Shown here in pieces: positions 1-9,790 of a stretch of 64,000 nt of DNA. The stretch spans positions 3,787,001-3,851,000 of the forward strand of contig OX438745.1 in NCBI GenBank assembly GCA_949316235.1. Direction: 5' to 3'. This stretch comes from Oegoconia quadripuncta. Its lineage: Eukaryota; Arthropoda; Insecta; Lepidoptera; Autostichidae. Made by a program: the position numbers and the translations under genes. Numbering within the stretch: the first letter of the stretch is position 1; every line of letters starts with the position of its first letter. Under the pieces are notes generated by a model, which saw nothing but the letters and a program-made list of their open reading frames with translations, was not told the DNA's origin and made no database searches.

Positions 1-160
1 ATAGAAGCCTCTACTATATGCCCAGAAGTGGGACAACACACGTTAGCAAAAATAAAATTTGATCCAATGATTTTACTAACGATACCGATGTTGTGATTTC
101 GGCAATAAACTGTATATGCAGTTTATTTTATTGCAGTATATTTTACTTGTTTTTATTTGA
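1..160. other. unassigned AT-rich flank
   Basis: No coding frame, terminal repeat or match to another part of the window was recognised here. It leads into the T-rich 3' side of a SINE-D copy. Confidence 0.4.
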
Positions 161-246
161 TAACTCATTGGTACATGGCCTGCCTGGTAATCGAACCTGA
201 ACCTTCTAAATTGGGACACAACGTCTTAACCGCTGAGCCACCGACA
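161..246 (-). mobile_element. SINE-D head fragment (tRNA-derived)
   Basis: Read on the minus strand this is a tRNA-like head: GTCGGTGGCTCAGCGGTTA carries the polymerase III A box, and a decayed B box (GGTTCGATTACC in place of GGTTCGATTCC) follows. The same head occurs at 17336, 45437 and 54600. The copy is only the 5' part of the SINE and has several substitutions. A functional tRNA is excluded because the same unit repeats with a non-tRNA body elsewhere. Confidence 0.8.
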
Positions 247-540
247 TTTGTACTTAAGATGAGACAAACCAAAGTGAATCAAAATTGACGTGCCAGCATA
301 ATACTCCTAAAACCCATGGAATTAACAGCGCTATTTAACAGAAAATTATTTAATCTCGCTTGTATATTTTCGGAATATCTATTTTAACATTTATAAACAG
401 TCACCTATACTGCAGTTTATCCCGCACCGTATTTTATACAAATAATGAAACCTTATAAGCATTAAGCACATATATAGAGTTACTAAATTAATAAATTAGA
501 GTTATTTTATGTTTATGTTACTATAGCAGAAAAAAAGCAA
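247..540. other. unassigned AT-rich DNA
   Basis: No coding or repeat signal was recognised beyond short A/T runs. Confidence 0.35.
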
Positions 541-697
541 TAAACCTCTTCTTTAAAATTCGATATTTTGAAAATGTTTTCTACTAACTTTTTAGATTTA
601 TGTATCTATCTATACGTATAAAGTTTCATTCGAATCGGTCTATTAATTTCGAAAAATTTGATCTTGTAAGTTTGTATGGAATGCCGTGTTGAATATA
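541..697 (+). repeat. Rep-6 dispersed repeat, copy 1
   Basis: This stretch matches 33331..33478 in inverted orientation. Shared words include ACGTATAAAGTTTCATT, then TCGGTCTATTAATTTCGAAA, then GGAATGCCGTGT. The wording (cgg-tctatt-aatttcga) is of the kind found in many dispersed insect repeats. No terminal repeats or coding capacity were found, so the class is unknown. Confidence 0.65.
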
Positions 698-1440
698 CCC
701 TCTTAAGTATATTGTATATAATTAATTTTGAGGGAGCATCGATATTCCATGTGTTATTACCCATCCCTAACATAACGTCATATACTCACTGCGTTTTTGG
801 TTTCAATTAAGAGAATTTATATTTTCAGTATTTTTAAATTTTATACTACCTTCCACCCGCGTCTCCGCTCACGTAGAATCAATTATTATGGTTGTGTAGT
901 GATTATCAAAACGAGCTGCTTTAATGCTGCGTAAATCAATAAAAATTTACGGTATATTGTGATTAATAAATGTCATACATAAAGCACATGTTTAATGAAG
1001 TAGAAAAGGATTCGTAATTATTGTCATTTTTAATCCTCGACGGTAAACGACGAGTTTTAAGTGTATAACGTAATGTCCAGTCTTTGTCCGGATGTATCAT
1101 AGTATTGCGTGATCTGATTTCTCAGTTTTTTTCTCTTGTTGATTTATCAACAATTATTAACACTTTTACGTGGTTTTAAAATCAGTACTCTTTTGCTGAC
1201 CACTCTTTAACTAAAACTAAAATGCAAAAAAAAAAAAATTACATAATAAGAAACTTATGACCAAGACATTATGTCCAATACCAGAATTATACAAATGCAA
1301 AACATTATACGAAAGAATAACTATTTGAAAAAAAAAAATATTTGTTTGTAACTTTGCCAGATTTAATATTATCCTGTAGGATTTTCTGGAACTTGGATTT
1401 ACAAGATACTAGGGGAAAAGTGCTTGGCTGTTTGATGTAC
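698..1440. other. unassigned AT-rich DNA
   Basis: It contains an A-run near 1227 and another near 1329 but no frame with recognisable protein similarity and no repeat recognised elsewhere in the window. Confidence 0.35.
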
Positions 1441-1444
1441 AGTC

Positions 1445-1512
1445 AGCTGCAGAGAAATATGACCCCACACATACAGTCATGTGTGAATAGGGGGTCATAT
1501 TTCTCTGCAGCT
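1445..1512. repeat. 22-bp perfect inverted repeat (hairpin)
   Basis: Arms 1445..1466 and 1491..1512 (AGCTGCAGAGAAATATGACC and its complement, plus two further base pairs) are perfectly complementary across a 24-base loop. The loop itself contains ACACAT and ATGTGT, which could extend the stem. It adjoins a minus-strand LINE fragment. It could be a decayed foldback element or a local template-switch product; no flanking target duplication is obvious. Confidence 0.85.
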
Positions 1513-1529
1513 AATTATACTTAGCTTTT

Positions 1530-1662
1530 AACCTAGTTGGTGGCATCAAAAGTCCTGTAGCGCACAAGTGTTGGGACACGAAGGGCAGCATAGAAGATGC
1601 TCCATAGTTTGTGGTGTATCACGGCACAAGCACCGGTTGTTGTTCATGTAACCCCACTTGGA
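1530..1662 (-). mobile_element. non-LTR retrotransposon ORF2 C-terminus, fragment
   Basis: The minus strand translates to a piece with CLCRDTPQTMEHLLCCPSCP followed by NTCALQDF and then a stop. This cysteine-rich tail resembles the end of ORF2 in Jockey/I-type LINEs. The related minus-strand piece at 23750..23905 carries SPQTMDHVLVCPACP, showing the same family twice. Only the last 40 or so codons remain, so it is dead. Confidence 0.7.
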
Positions 1663-1739
1663 CAATGATGTACCTACGCGTGATCACATTCTGGTCCTCA
1701 AGAATTTCAATGTTTTTGCCATCGACTCTCTAAGAAGAA

Positions 1740-2350
1740 GAATATACATACATACATGCATAATGTCACGCCTGTTTCCCGTAGCGGTAGACAGAGACCA
1801 CAGACTTCCACTTGCTACGATCCTGACACACCTCTTCCGCTTCCTTCACTCTCATAAGGTTGTTCATACATGCTCGTCGGTTTAGGGTACTCTTGACTTG
1901 GCCTTTCTTTAAGACGTCCCCGATTTGATCCTGGTACGTTCGTCGTAGTCATCCCCTACCAACATTACCATCCATATTCGCTTCGTATATCTCTTTCGTA
2001 AGTCTTCTTTCATTCATCCTCTCTACATGTCCAAACCATCTCAGCATACCTTTTTCAATTTTTGTCACTACGTCTTCATTCACACTGCTTAACTCCCTAA
2101 TTACACTATTCCTGATTCTATCTTTCAAAGTCACCCCATTCATACTTCTCAATGATCTCATTTCCACTGCATTTATTCTTCATTCTTCTTTTGCTATACC
2201 CAGATTCACTCCCGTAAGTCAGTGTTGGAATCAGCACCCCGCTATGAACAGCCAGACGAGCTTTCTTTGGACACATTCTGGCTCTTCATAAAGGAATGCA
2301 GTGCTCTGATTTCCGGCCATTCATCCTTCTTTCGGTCCTTCTCACACTTA
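1740..2350 (-). mobile_element. RTE-type LINE, 3' end of endonuclease-reverse transcriptase
   Basis: On the minus strand the protein remnant contains SLRSMNGVTLKDRIRN, then MLRWFGHVERMNERRL, then DQIGDVLKKGQVKSTLNRRA, the usual order of the post-polymerase C-terminal region in RTE-like LINEs. A stop follows the GRG near 1949 and the frame resumes afterwards, so the reading frame is broken. The polymerase and endonuclease domains are absent (5' truncation). Other RTE lineages lie at 7235, 12005, 34195 and 37795. Confidence 0.8.
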
Positions 2351-2714
2351 CGAAAATGGTTGGTATATTTGAATGACATCATAGTCTTTTCAAGGTACTT
2401 TAAATTCTCGATTTATTTTTATTTACTTTAGTCTACGGTTCCCTTCCTACCTCACCCTTAGCCTAGTCTTCCCTCTTTCCTTTATCAATGAACCAAAATT
2501 AATACAGCGTTCTATACAATTATCTATAGCCGTCGGTCAGTGTGCACCGCCCTAAAAAACCGGGAGGGAGTCGTCAAAAGAATTAAAAAGTGAACTCCAA
2601 ATGGGCTGCAAAAAATGGGGAGAGCACGGAAAATACCTCCAAGTAACGTTATTACGAGCTTGGTATGTAAGTATACGGCTTATTTTTAGCAGTGATTAGA
2701 TACCTCATATAGTA
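2351..2714. other. unassigned stretch
   Basis: No recognised coding or repeat content. Short pyrimidine-rich patches occur around 2430..2480. Confidence 0.3.
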
Positions 2715-2830
2715 ACCAGTAATGCAAGTCGATTTTGAACATTCTGCAATCACTCATGAAATCGTTTCCTCCTGGCAAGAAGGCGCAGCTTCACACTCGT
2801 ATAATTATTTCTCCATGCGGCGGTTAGGGG
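2715..2830 (+). mobile_element. RTE reverse-transcriptase scrap
   Basis: The sequence AAGTCGATTTTGAACATTC and about 90 following bases closely match 3905..3990, which lies inside an RTE polymerase fragment. It is therefore a second, shorter scrap of the same LINE and ends, like the longer one, in CACTCGTATAATTATT. Confidence 0.6.
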
Positions 2831-3660
2831 TTGTCTTAGGTAGAACAAGAAAAGAATATCAATTTAATTTAGATATAGTGGGTTTATTGTACATTCAGCT
2901 CACTCCCCTGCACCCCTCGACAAATCTCCTCGTACAGTCACTGGCCTGAAGGTCTTGGAGCTGCAGTGGACGTAGCGCTCAAGTCCTCTCGTAGACGACG
3001 ACGAGGTCAAGGCTGGGTGAGCGGTTTTAGGGGGATCTACCCCGAAGGTCTCCCAGGTGCAGATCTGGATGTCGACGCCGACAAGTAGTCACTTAGGACC
3101 TTGACCCTGTAGAGCACAGGCAGGCATTAGATAGTGCCCACGAGTATCCTCGTCCACTGCTGATGTTCACGGCTCAGCAACCATAATGAACACCACGCAG
3201 TTGACAGGCACGAAAGCAGAAACAGTTTACATTAAAAATAGCCTGTTTATTATGAAAACTCACCCTAGAGGGATCTTCCGTAGTTTACTTAAAACTTGGT
3301 TGAGGGTTCAGGTGGCAACCGAAGCAGTTATCTTCCGGTAGCGAGGTCGCGGTCAAACAACGATTCGGGCTCACCCACTCTAATTAGAAATCGTCTTAGA
3401 AACGTCATCGCAACCGGACAGATTAGCGTTCCGCAATGCCGTGGTGATGGTGGTGGTGTTCCGCAAACCTTTTTAAATAAAATAATAATTTGGGGGTTCC
3501 GTAGGTAATTTTATTATAAAGTTGATTTGTAGTTATTTTAAATTTCAATATATTAATTATGTGGAGTATGTGTAATAAACTGTAAATTAAAGGTAAACGC
3601 GTAACGGCACTAAATGCAACGTTATATCCATTTCCATATATACTATTGGCAATACGGTAT
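2831..3660. other. unassigned stretch with GC-rich patch
   Basis: Bases 2930..3230 are distinctly more GC-rich than the surroundings. On the minus strand they end in an AATAAA-like signal near 2885, which could suggest a processed transcript copy or an unknown retroelement end, but no protein similarity was recognised in any frame. Bases 3296..3508 are similarly unassigned. Confidence 0.3.
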
Positions 3661-3661
3661 T

Positions 3662-3990
3662 CTATACGGAAGACAACCCAGACGTCAGTTTGTATGAGAT
3701 TAGAATGGCTCTCAAACAGCTTAAAAACAACAAGGCGCCGCGTGAGGACGGAATCACGGCTGAGCTTCTATAAGCAATCGGCAGACCAATGCTGAGAGCT
3801 CTGCAGAAGCTATTTCATTCCGTCATACTCGAAGGAAAAACGCCAAAGGAGCGTGGTGGTACTTTTCTTCAAAAAGGGAGACAGGACCTTGTTGAAGAAC
3901 TACAGACTCAAGTCGCTTTTGAACATTCTGCAATCACTCATGAAACCATTTCCGCCCAGCAAGGAAGGTGTGGCATCACACTCGTATAAT
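3662..3990 (+). mobile_element. RTE-type LINE, reverse-transcriptase domain fragment
   Basis: Plus-strand translation gives LYEIRMALKQLKNNKAP, then EDGITAELL, an early stop, then RPMLRALQKLF and EGKTPKE. This matches the fingers/palm segment of RTE reverse transcriptases (LKN.KAPG.DGI..ELL). Past the stop the expected FFKKGD-like motif continues only after a frameshift. It is a dead internal fragment with neither the 5' nor the 3' end of the element. Confidence 0.8.
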
Positions 3991-4194
3991 TATTTTTCGG
4001 TTTCCATGTAATAATTATTAGAACAACAGACTTCAGTAAGTTTTCATTTTCTATCTCCGGAGACCATCATCAGATGTCAATCAAATTTATAAATGAAATC
4101 AAAATTAATGACAAAGACTGACTTAGAAAACGAATTAAATGACAAAAATGATAAATGAATAATAAATAGCTATTTAAGTATTTATAAATCAAAC

Positions 4195-4350
4195 AACCCG
4201 ACAGGATATTTAGTATTTTGCGGGCGCCATATTGGATTTTTTACCATAATAAATATCCTATGACACTCTAAGGATCAAGACGAATCGAATGACATCTTCG
4301 AATTCGGTCAAGCCATTTAGGCTGCAGGAAGTAACATAGAAATCTACACA
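4195..4350 (+). repeat. Rep-2 copy 1
   Basis: Key words: GCGGGCGCCATATTGGATTT, then ACACTCTAAGGATCAAGACG, then CGGTCAAGCCATTTAGGCTG. The same unit recurs at 4688..4830, inverted at 16985..17175, and partly at 37428..37545. Phrases such as 'cggtcaagccgtttagg' are common in non-coding lepidopteran repeats. No terminal repeats recognised. Confidence 0.75.
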
Positions 4351-4374
4351 CATACATACTTAAATACATACACT

Positions 4375-4685
4375 CGAAGATGAAGCACGTGATCTCAGTA
4401 GATGCTATTCACCATGATCTTGAAGATCTCAAGGTTGTAGAATTCAGGAAAGACTGACGCCGGAAGGGAGTGCCATGCCTTAGCTGTTCGCATTATGAAT
4501 GAAGACTCGAACCGCTTAGTGCGAATCTTTGGTATGTTAACTACATACGGATGGAATCCCTCCCCACACCTGGTAGTCCGAAAATAAAAAGGCGACGGTG
4601 GAATAAGATTATGTAATTCCAACGTACACTCACCGAAATGCATCTTGTAAAAGACTGAGGGACAGGCCTTAGCGAGCGAGCGAGA
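4375..4685 (-). mobile_element. LINE 3' end (CR1/Jockey-like reverse transcriptase tail)
   Basis: The minus strand encodes RTKRFESSFIMRTAKAWHSL, then PASVFPEFYNLEIFK and a stop: the terminal segment of a LINE polymerase with the hallmark 'RTAKAW.SLP..VFP..YNL..FK'. Related copies are at 13160 (+), 15215 (-) and 20898 (-). It lies between two Rep-2 units. Only the last 80 or so codons survive. Confidence 0.8.
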
Positions 4686-4687
4686 TT

Positions 4688-4830
4688 TTGTATTTTGCGG
4701 GCGCCATATTGGATTTTTGACACTCTAAGGATCAAGACGAATCGAATGACACCTTGCACTTCGAAATCAGTCAAGCCGTTTAGGGTACAGGATGCGCTCG
4801 TACATTCACCTTGCGGAGCTACGCTGCGTT
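4688..4830 (+). repeat. Rep-2 copy 2
   Basis: It repeats the Rep-2 order about 490 bp downstream of copy 1, ending CAGTCAAGCCGTTTAGGGTA. The LINE fragment at 4375..4685 sits exactly between the two copies, so the block may be a composite or a tandem duplication later filled by the LINE. Confidence 0.75.
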
Positions 4831-5066
4831 TGCCGGCCCGTGGTCTCCACTCCGTTACTAAAAGTTCCTCAAGATATGTGCCCTGCTCAAAGCCACTTCA
4901 ACTTTTCAAAAATAAAAAAAAAGGTTCAGCCGTTTTAGCGGACAAACAGACAAAGATTTAGTACTTGTAAAACCCAGCTTTCAGCATCGTACGTTCATAA
5001 AATCCAATGTGAAAATGGAGCCAAGTTCCACATATGTTGTCCAATGTTCCAAAGAATTGTGATCTA

Positions 5067-5400
5067 AAGAACGGCAAATCCAAATTTAGCTAAACTTTGT
5101 GTGTATTATCGGATAACATTAAGTTAAGTATAGGCAGAGTTAATTTTTAAAAGTAACCGCTTCATAAAAGTTCAGGCGAATCTAAGAAATGATTATGGGA
5201 AGCACATGAAAAGAGCTCTGTTCAAATTTTTTTTATTATGTGATTTAGCCCAGAAATTAAGAAATATTTCACTTGAAACCTTGAATAATATTCCATTTTC
5301 CAAATAAAAAACAAATTTGGATATAGTTTTGAAAATCGCAGGAATTGGTACATAATATGATTAAAGATGAAAAAACCTCCAATTTCATACGTAAAGACCC
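5067..5400 (+). mobile_element. TIR-C element, 5'-truncated copy
   Basis: A non-autonomous DNA element about 400 bp long, here lacking its first 70-90 bp. It begins at ACGGCAAATCCAAATTTAGC and runs to the right terminal repeat CCAATTTCATACGTAAAGAC. Compared with copies at 9791, 51854 (inverted) and 55390 it is nearly colinear. It has no coding capacity. Shared marker: GAAATGATTATGGGAAGCAC. Confidence 0.85.
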
Positions 5401-6271
5401 TATATGTGTCATGCATGATTTTCTATGTTGAATCGTTGGTGTACTTAAATTTTTAATTTATTTACAGACTTTTTTATAAGTTTTTCTTTTTTGTTGCAAG
5501 ATAGTGAACGGTGCTCAAAAATACTATCAATTTCTACAAGGCGGCTTCGATCATCAAACAGACAGAAAAAAATTGCAGACGCCAACATAATGCGGATTGT
5601 CTATGGTAAACAATAGTGTTGTGCCTTCACCCCCGACAAAAGAATCACCGATATCGCGGATAAATAATATTTTCTATGGCCCCTGCACTTGCGGTGGAAG
5701 GTATAAGGGAACAGCGGTTCCGTTTATAAGTATCATAGATCAAAGTAGATAGATCGGATTTTCTTACAAGTTATTCAACCGTATTTTTGGTGTAATAACT
5801 ATCATAGTAAATCAAAATTTTGCGCGACTTACGTCCTTTTTAAACTGAGGAAAAAGTAAAAATTTTGCAAAGACTCCTAATGCTAATGCTACATTTTCCC
5901 TTATTGTTACGAACAATCTTATCAGTGGGTTAATTAGGTTAAGAATTATTTTATATTCTTACCTAATTTATAATTTATTTTTCATCCCCCCACCTCGGAA
6001 ATGGTATTTTTGCTATTCGATATCTGAGCACAAAAGCAGTTTTTGTCCGCTTGAGATTAAAGTTTTGAATTTAGAACATCGCCTGCACTTAGGTATATGA
6101 TTCCAAAACACCATTAAACCTATTTACTTCCATCTCCATGGTGCCGTATTTATCATACAACTTTTTTAAATTTGTTAAAAACTCAGACTCTGAACCTCCT
6201 TGGTGTACTTATGTTTTTAATTTGCTTTGCGCGCGCCATTTTGTTTTGACATCGTTGGTTTCATTATAAAT
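5401..6271. other. unassigned AT-rich DNA
   Basis: No recognised gene. The phrase TGGTGTACTTA followed by TTTTTAATTT occurs near 5439 and again near 6201, hinting at an old duplicated scrap. Nothing else could be assigned. Confidence 0.3.
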
Positions 6272-6680
6272 AAGGCTTTTTGGCGGGAATTCGGCGAGTG
6301 AAGTTGCATTTTTCTTTATAATTCTTATAATTTGTGCATTCTGACTTTTGAAGCTTAATAATGGCAGAATATTGTGCAGCAAACGTTAGTGATGGTGTAC
6401 AAGTGAAGGGAAGTATAAATTAAAGTGCGTAACGGAGCTTTCGGGTTCCCACAAAAAGCCGCCAAAATCTGTTGTAAAGCATTCTGCCACTTTACTGAAG
6501 AATGACTTGACCGTGACTAGACTCTGTATACGCCAAGTATACGACGAATTACTTGTTTTGACTGAGACTGACTTACAAACTGAAGAAATAAGAGAAATAA
6601 AATTTTTCACTCGAAACTGGCAGTAATGTCCCTCGACAGTGAGGTTGACTGGTTGCCATCCTCAAAACTAAGAAGAAGAA
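6272..6680 (+). repeat. Rep-1 copy 1
   Basis: A dispersed unit of about 400 bp beginning GGCTTTTTGGCGGGAATTCG and containing AATGGCAGAATATTGTGCAG. The plus strand has an open frame from about 6390 (GKYKLKCVTELSGSHKKPPK, then ...NDLTVTRLCIRQVYDELLV) to 6626; the minus strand is also open over the same stretch. The family of this peptide was not recognised. Copies: 22610 (-), 32510 (-), 35912 (+). This copy ends with the CAACCAGTCA-type 3' module (complement GACTGGTTGCCATCCTC), shared only with the copy at 22610. Confidence 0.8.
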
Positions 6681-7234
6681 TGTTTTGTACACTTTACAGG
6701 ATTCCGCTACCTGTCATGACTTCGACCGGTAAGCGATAAGGGTAGCTTCATACGAGTTATTAGCCCTATTGTGGAGTGCTACTATATTTCACGCTTCGGT
6801 GCGCTCTCGTGTGGGAGTGGCTTTGTTTGTCTGGTTTTAACAGCCGATAGCTACATTATTGAGATGTAGCACTCAAATAGCAAATAGTGGGCACTACACT
6901 AGCCACAAATGCACTATTTAGCGCTGGCGAAGTTTCGTTAGTTATGGAGGTTTGACCGAGCGAAATATCGAAAATATAGGTTCGAGACGGGTCCTTATAT
7001 ATTGAATTTTAAAAGTTTATTATCAAAATAACCTAAGCATTTATATATTACAAATGAACCCTATACACTACCTTGTTATATACGTACCTACATGTATCGT
7101 TTGCATGTACCTGTGTGCGTGAGCTACATATTTAAAGCACATCGGTTTAATGAAGGTGCTTCGCTATGGGATTGCTTTTTCTGGACCGTTCCATAGTTTA
7201 TGAGTAGGCATCATCATCATCATCTATCATCCAG
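6681..7234. other. unassigned stretch
   Basis: No recognised coding or repeat content. Bases 6780..6960 are less AT-rich (CACGCTTCGGTGCGCTCTCG) and resemble no other part of the window. A short ATC trinucleotide run lies at about 7209..7222. Confidence 0.3.
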
Positions 7235-7440
7235 CAATTTCCCTTCATTACCCAACCACCTCATGCTCTTGCCAATGCGTCCACTCCAAAACAGAATTCT
7301 TCATTGCTAATTCGATCACGTAGTGAAACGTCCAAGCCAAGCCAAGTGCTGGCATCGCTCAATCTGTGCCTCGTTTCGTGATGTTGAGCGTTCATTACAG
7401 AAGACCACGTTTCAGTGCCATTAAGTATCCATATATCTAT
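7235..7440 (-). mobile_element. RTE-type LINE C-terminal scrap
   Basis: Minus-strand translation includes VSLRDRISNEEFC and, after a frameshift, MRWLGNEG, the 'SLRDRI.NEEI...' and 'KLKWRWVGH' landmarks of an RTE C-terminus. It is shorter and more decayed than the copy at 1740. Confidence 0.65.
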
Positions 7441-8130
7441 AGTTTTTAGGAGTTTGTAGTTGTAGAATTTTGTCTATCGACCCTACAAAATCTAAATAGA
7501 TTTTGGTGAGCGTAGATAATTTTTTTTTTGTGCAATAAAGTGTCCGATTATTTGGATTTATTGGCAAAAATATAATCAACAGGACACGAATCCAATAGTA
7601 TGTAAAATGCCATAAAAATGACGAAGAAATATATGATGTAATAGCAATGTGAAAAAATTCCTTAACCATTATGCTATTTTAAAAAATAATAAAAAAAACA
7701 GTTATCAAAAAAAAAAGGATACAATCCGTCTGTCGACTCCGCAAACTTTCACATAAACGGATTTCGCTCAGTTCATTTAACAAAACAGCAATCAATGGCG
7801 CGTAAAATCGCAAATTTTGTCTATCGCCGACAAGATGGCCGACTGACAGCAAAAAGCGCTCCAAAACCCTTTGGGATCCGTCAAATGGCAGCAGATGGCG
7901 GCAATTTGCAATTAGTTGACGATTTCATTGCAGTTTATTTTAGTGTAATAATTGTTTGGACAGATGAACGGTATCTGTCCCAAATTCAAAGTATATGGTT
8001 CCAATACTGCGTGCAATTAGATTTAAATATTTATTTCCTCAGGGAATGCGTTTAAAATCACAGTTTGTGATATACAGTCCTTTTATGCAAGTTTTCTTAT
8101 TTTCGATTGGGCTTTATTCTTTGTTTTTTT
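7441..8130. other. unassigned AT-rich DNA
   Basis: Includes A/T homopolymers at about 7519 and 7681. No protein similarity in the frames at 7421..7669, 7679..7864 or 7795..8055. Confidence 0.3.
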
Positions 8131-8303
8131 TTACGCATAACGAGTTGGTACGTGACCTCAATCACACCTGATGTTAAGTGAAGATGAGGTAGAAGGTGGA
8201 AGCGTACTGACCCGGGAACCCCAACACATTTGGGGGACTGGCTATTTTATCTCTGACAACCGGAACACAACAATTCTATTAACATTGCTGCTTGGCGGCT
8301 GAT
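8131..8303 (-). mobile_element. SINE-A, 5'-truncated copy
   Basis: Carries the SINE-A body in reverse: TTGACCTCAATCACACCTGA-type 3' end (here GTGACCTCAATCACACCTGA), then GACAACCGGAACACAACAAT, then GCTTGGCGG. The tRNA-like head is missing. SINE-A is the most frequent repeat here, with 13 copies or pieces. Confidence 0.85.
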
Positions 8304-8551
8304 GTAATTAATTATTGCATCTGAATCTGTTCTTTGGCAAATACTAGAAGAGATTGTACTTAATTTTAAGTTAAGAAAACAACAAACCGCGTACGATGGC
8401 TAACTCCATGATATGCCAACCGCTTAATTGTACTTTCAGGCGTAATTTTGGCTATTTATCTATCAGAAATCATGTTATCGAAACATAATTAATACAAAGT
8501 GAAGGCTTAACATTCAAAATGTGCCTTTAAATAAATTCTAAACCGTCATAA

Positions 8552-8800
8552 AACATACAATACAATACAATACAATACAAATACACTTTATTACACAAAA
8601 GGAGAACATAGATTTTACAAAGCACCATACTATTATTTACAAAATTATTAAACACATAAATTATTTACAAAAGGCCATTATGAAATTTGATAAACAAGCA
8701 CCGACATAGACCGCTCGGCAATATTCAGTCTAATTATATAATTTAACTAGTGTTCCGGGTGGGTCTCGGGCAGCGAGCTACCCACGAGATTATTATCTCC
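8552..8800 (-). mobile_element. LINE 3' UTR with (TTGTA)n tail
   Basis: At the low-coordinate edge a pentanucleotide run (ATACA repeated about six times, 8554..8585) is followed by AATACACTTTATTACACAAA. On the minus strand this reads as a transcript end with an AATAAAG signal and a TTGTATTGTATTG tail, typical of target-primed retroelement ends. The body up to about 8800 shows no coding frame. Confidence 0.65.
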
Positions 8801-8946
8801 TTACAATATTAAAAAACGAAAAAGGACAAAATTACAAAAATCCAGCAAATATGAAATTCTCAAAGTTTTCTAGTGAACATTGTATTCTATGAAATGAATC
8901 TTTTTGTTTGGGAATTGATTTGAATAGAAAGTGAATGGTTAGCGTA

Positions 8947-9352
8947 TTATTAAGAGGGTTTATTCCGTCCAGTAGGCTTCTTTTGGTAGATTAGGTAGAT
9001 TGGATTTCTTTTTAAAAAACATCATAGATTAAAAAAACTCGCTCTGACCTACATTCGCGAAACCTAAAAGCTAATTATAAGCTACCACCATCTTATCTAA
9101 ATCTGCCGCCAAGCAGCAATGTTAATAGCATTGTTGAGTTCCGGTTGTCAGAGATAAGATAGCCAGTCTCCCAAATGTGTTGGGGTTTCCGGGTCAGTAC
9201 GCTTCCACCTTCGACCTCATCTTCACTTAACATCAGGTGTGATTGAGGTCAAGTACAAAAACTCGTTGTGCATTAAAAAAAATACCTAAATAGCTTTGAT
9301 GGGGGTTATTTCCCAGAATTCACGATTAATACGGAATAAGCCCTCTTAATAA
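8947..9352. mobile_element. TIR-E: short-TIR element enclosing a SINE-A
   Basis: Ends 8947..8968 and 9331..9352 are inverted repeats with one mismatch in 22 (TTATTAAGAGGGTTTATTCC and its complement). Between them lies a 5'-truncated SINE-A (9081..9281). The pairing and spacing fit a small non-autonomous DNA transposon later hit by the SINE. No second copy is present in the window to confirm the ends. Confidence 0.55.
9081..9281 (+). mobile_element. SINE-A, 5'-truncated copy inside TIR-E
   Basis: Begins GCTACCACCATCTTATCTAA and ends TCGTTGTGCATTAAAAAAAA, colinear with the SINE-A body at 57475..57675. The tRNA-like head is absent. Confidence 0.9.
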
Positions 9353-9389
9353 AACGGGATGGTCCTAAGCTCTGTGAGCAAAAGACCAT

Positions 9390-9535
9390 CATAAAAATTT
9401 ACAAACGCTTTATAAGCCTGTTTTAGTTATAGTGCGTTTTGTCTCTGTCGTTCATAAGGAAATGTTGTAATGGAAGAACGTGACAAAACATACTTTAACT
9501 AAAACAGGCTTATAAAGCGTTAGTAAATTTTTATG
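9390..9535. mobile_element. TIR-D: 146-bp foldback element
   Basis: Arms 9390..9443 and 9482..9535 are complementary over about 54 bp with roughly five mismatches, sharing ATAAAAATTTAC, CGCTTTATAAGCCTGTTTTA and GTTTTGTC. Size and structure fit a miniature inverted-repeat element. It lies 37 bp from the end of TIR-E. Autonomous parent not identified. Confidence 0.8.
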
Positions 9536-9790
9536 AATAAGAGGGTAAAACTTCGCATAAGTATAAAAAGGCGTATATTCGGTATATTAATTTAGTCTGG
9601 TTATTTTAATGAGCGTAGTAACGAGACGGAGAGTAGGGGAGGATAAGCGCGCTTTGATGCGAACCTCAATTATCGTACCGTATTCTATTACATTGGTTAA
9701 TCGTTGCGTGTACACGCCCTTATGTTACATTGTTAATAGCTGTATTAGATAAAAAATATTATATATCGGAAACAGACAGTCATTGTATTA
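9536..9790. other. unassigned stretch
   Basis: Spacer between the TIR-D foldback and a TIR-C element; no recognised content. Confidence 0.3.

Noticed and set aside
2930..3230. GC-rich patch with AATAAA-like end as a processed pseudogene
   Set aside because: No frame on either strand gave recognisable protein similarity; left as unassigned.
6386..6610. 74-codon minus-strand opening in Rep-1 (again at 22662) as a gene
   Set aside because: It is the shadow of the plus-strand frame in a dispersed repeat; the opposite-strand reading looks more protein-like and neither has a known family.
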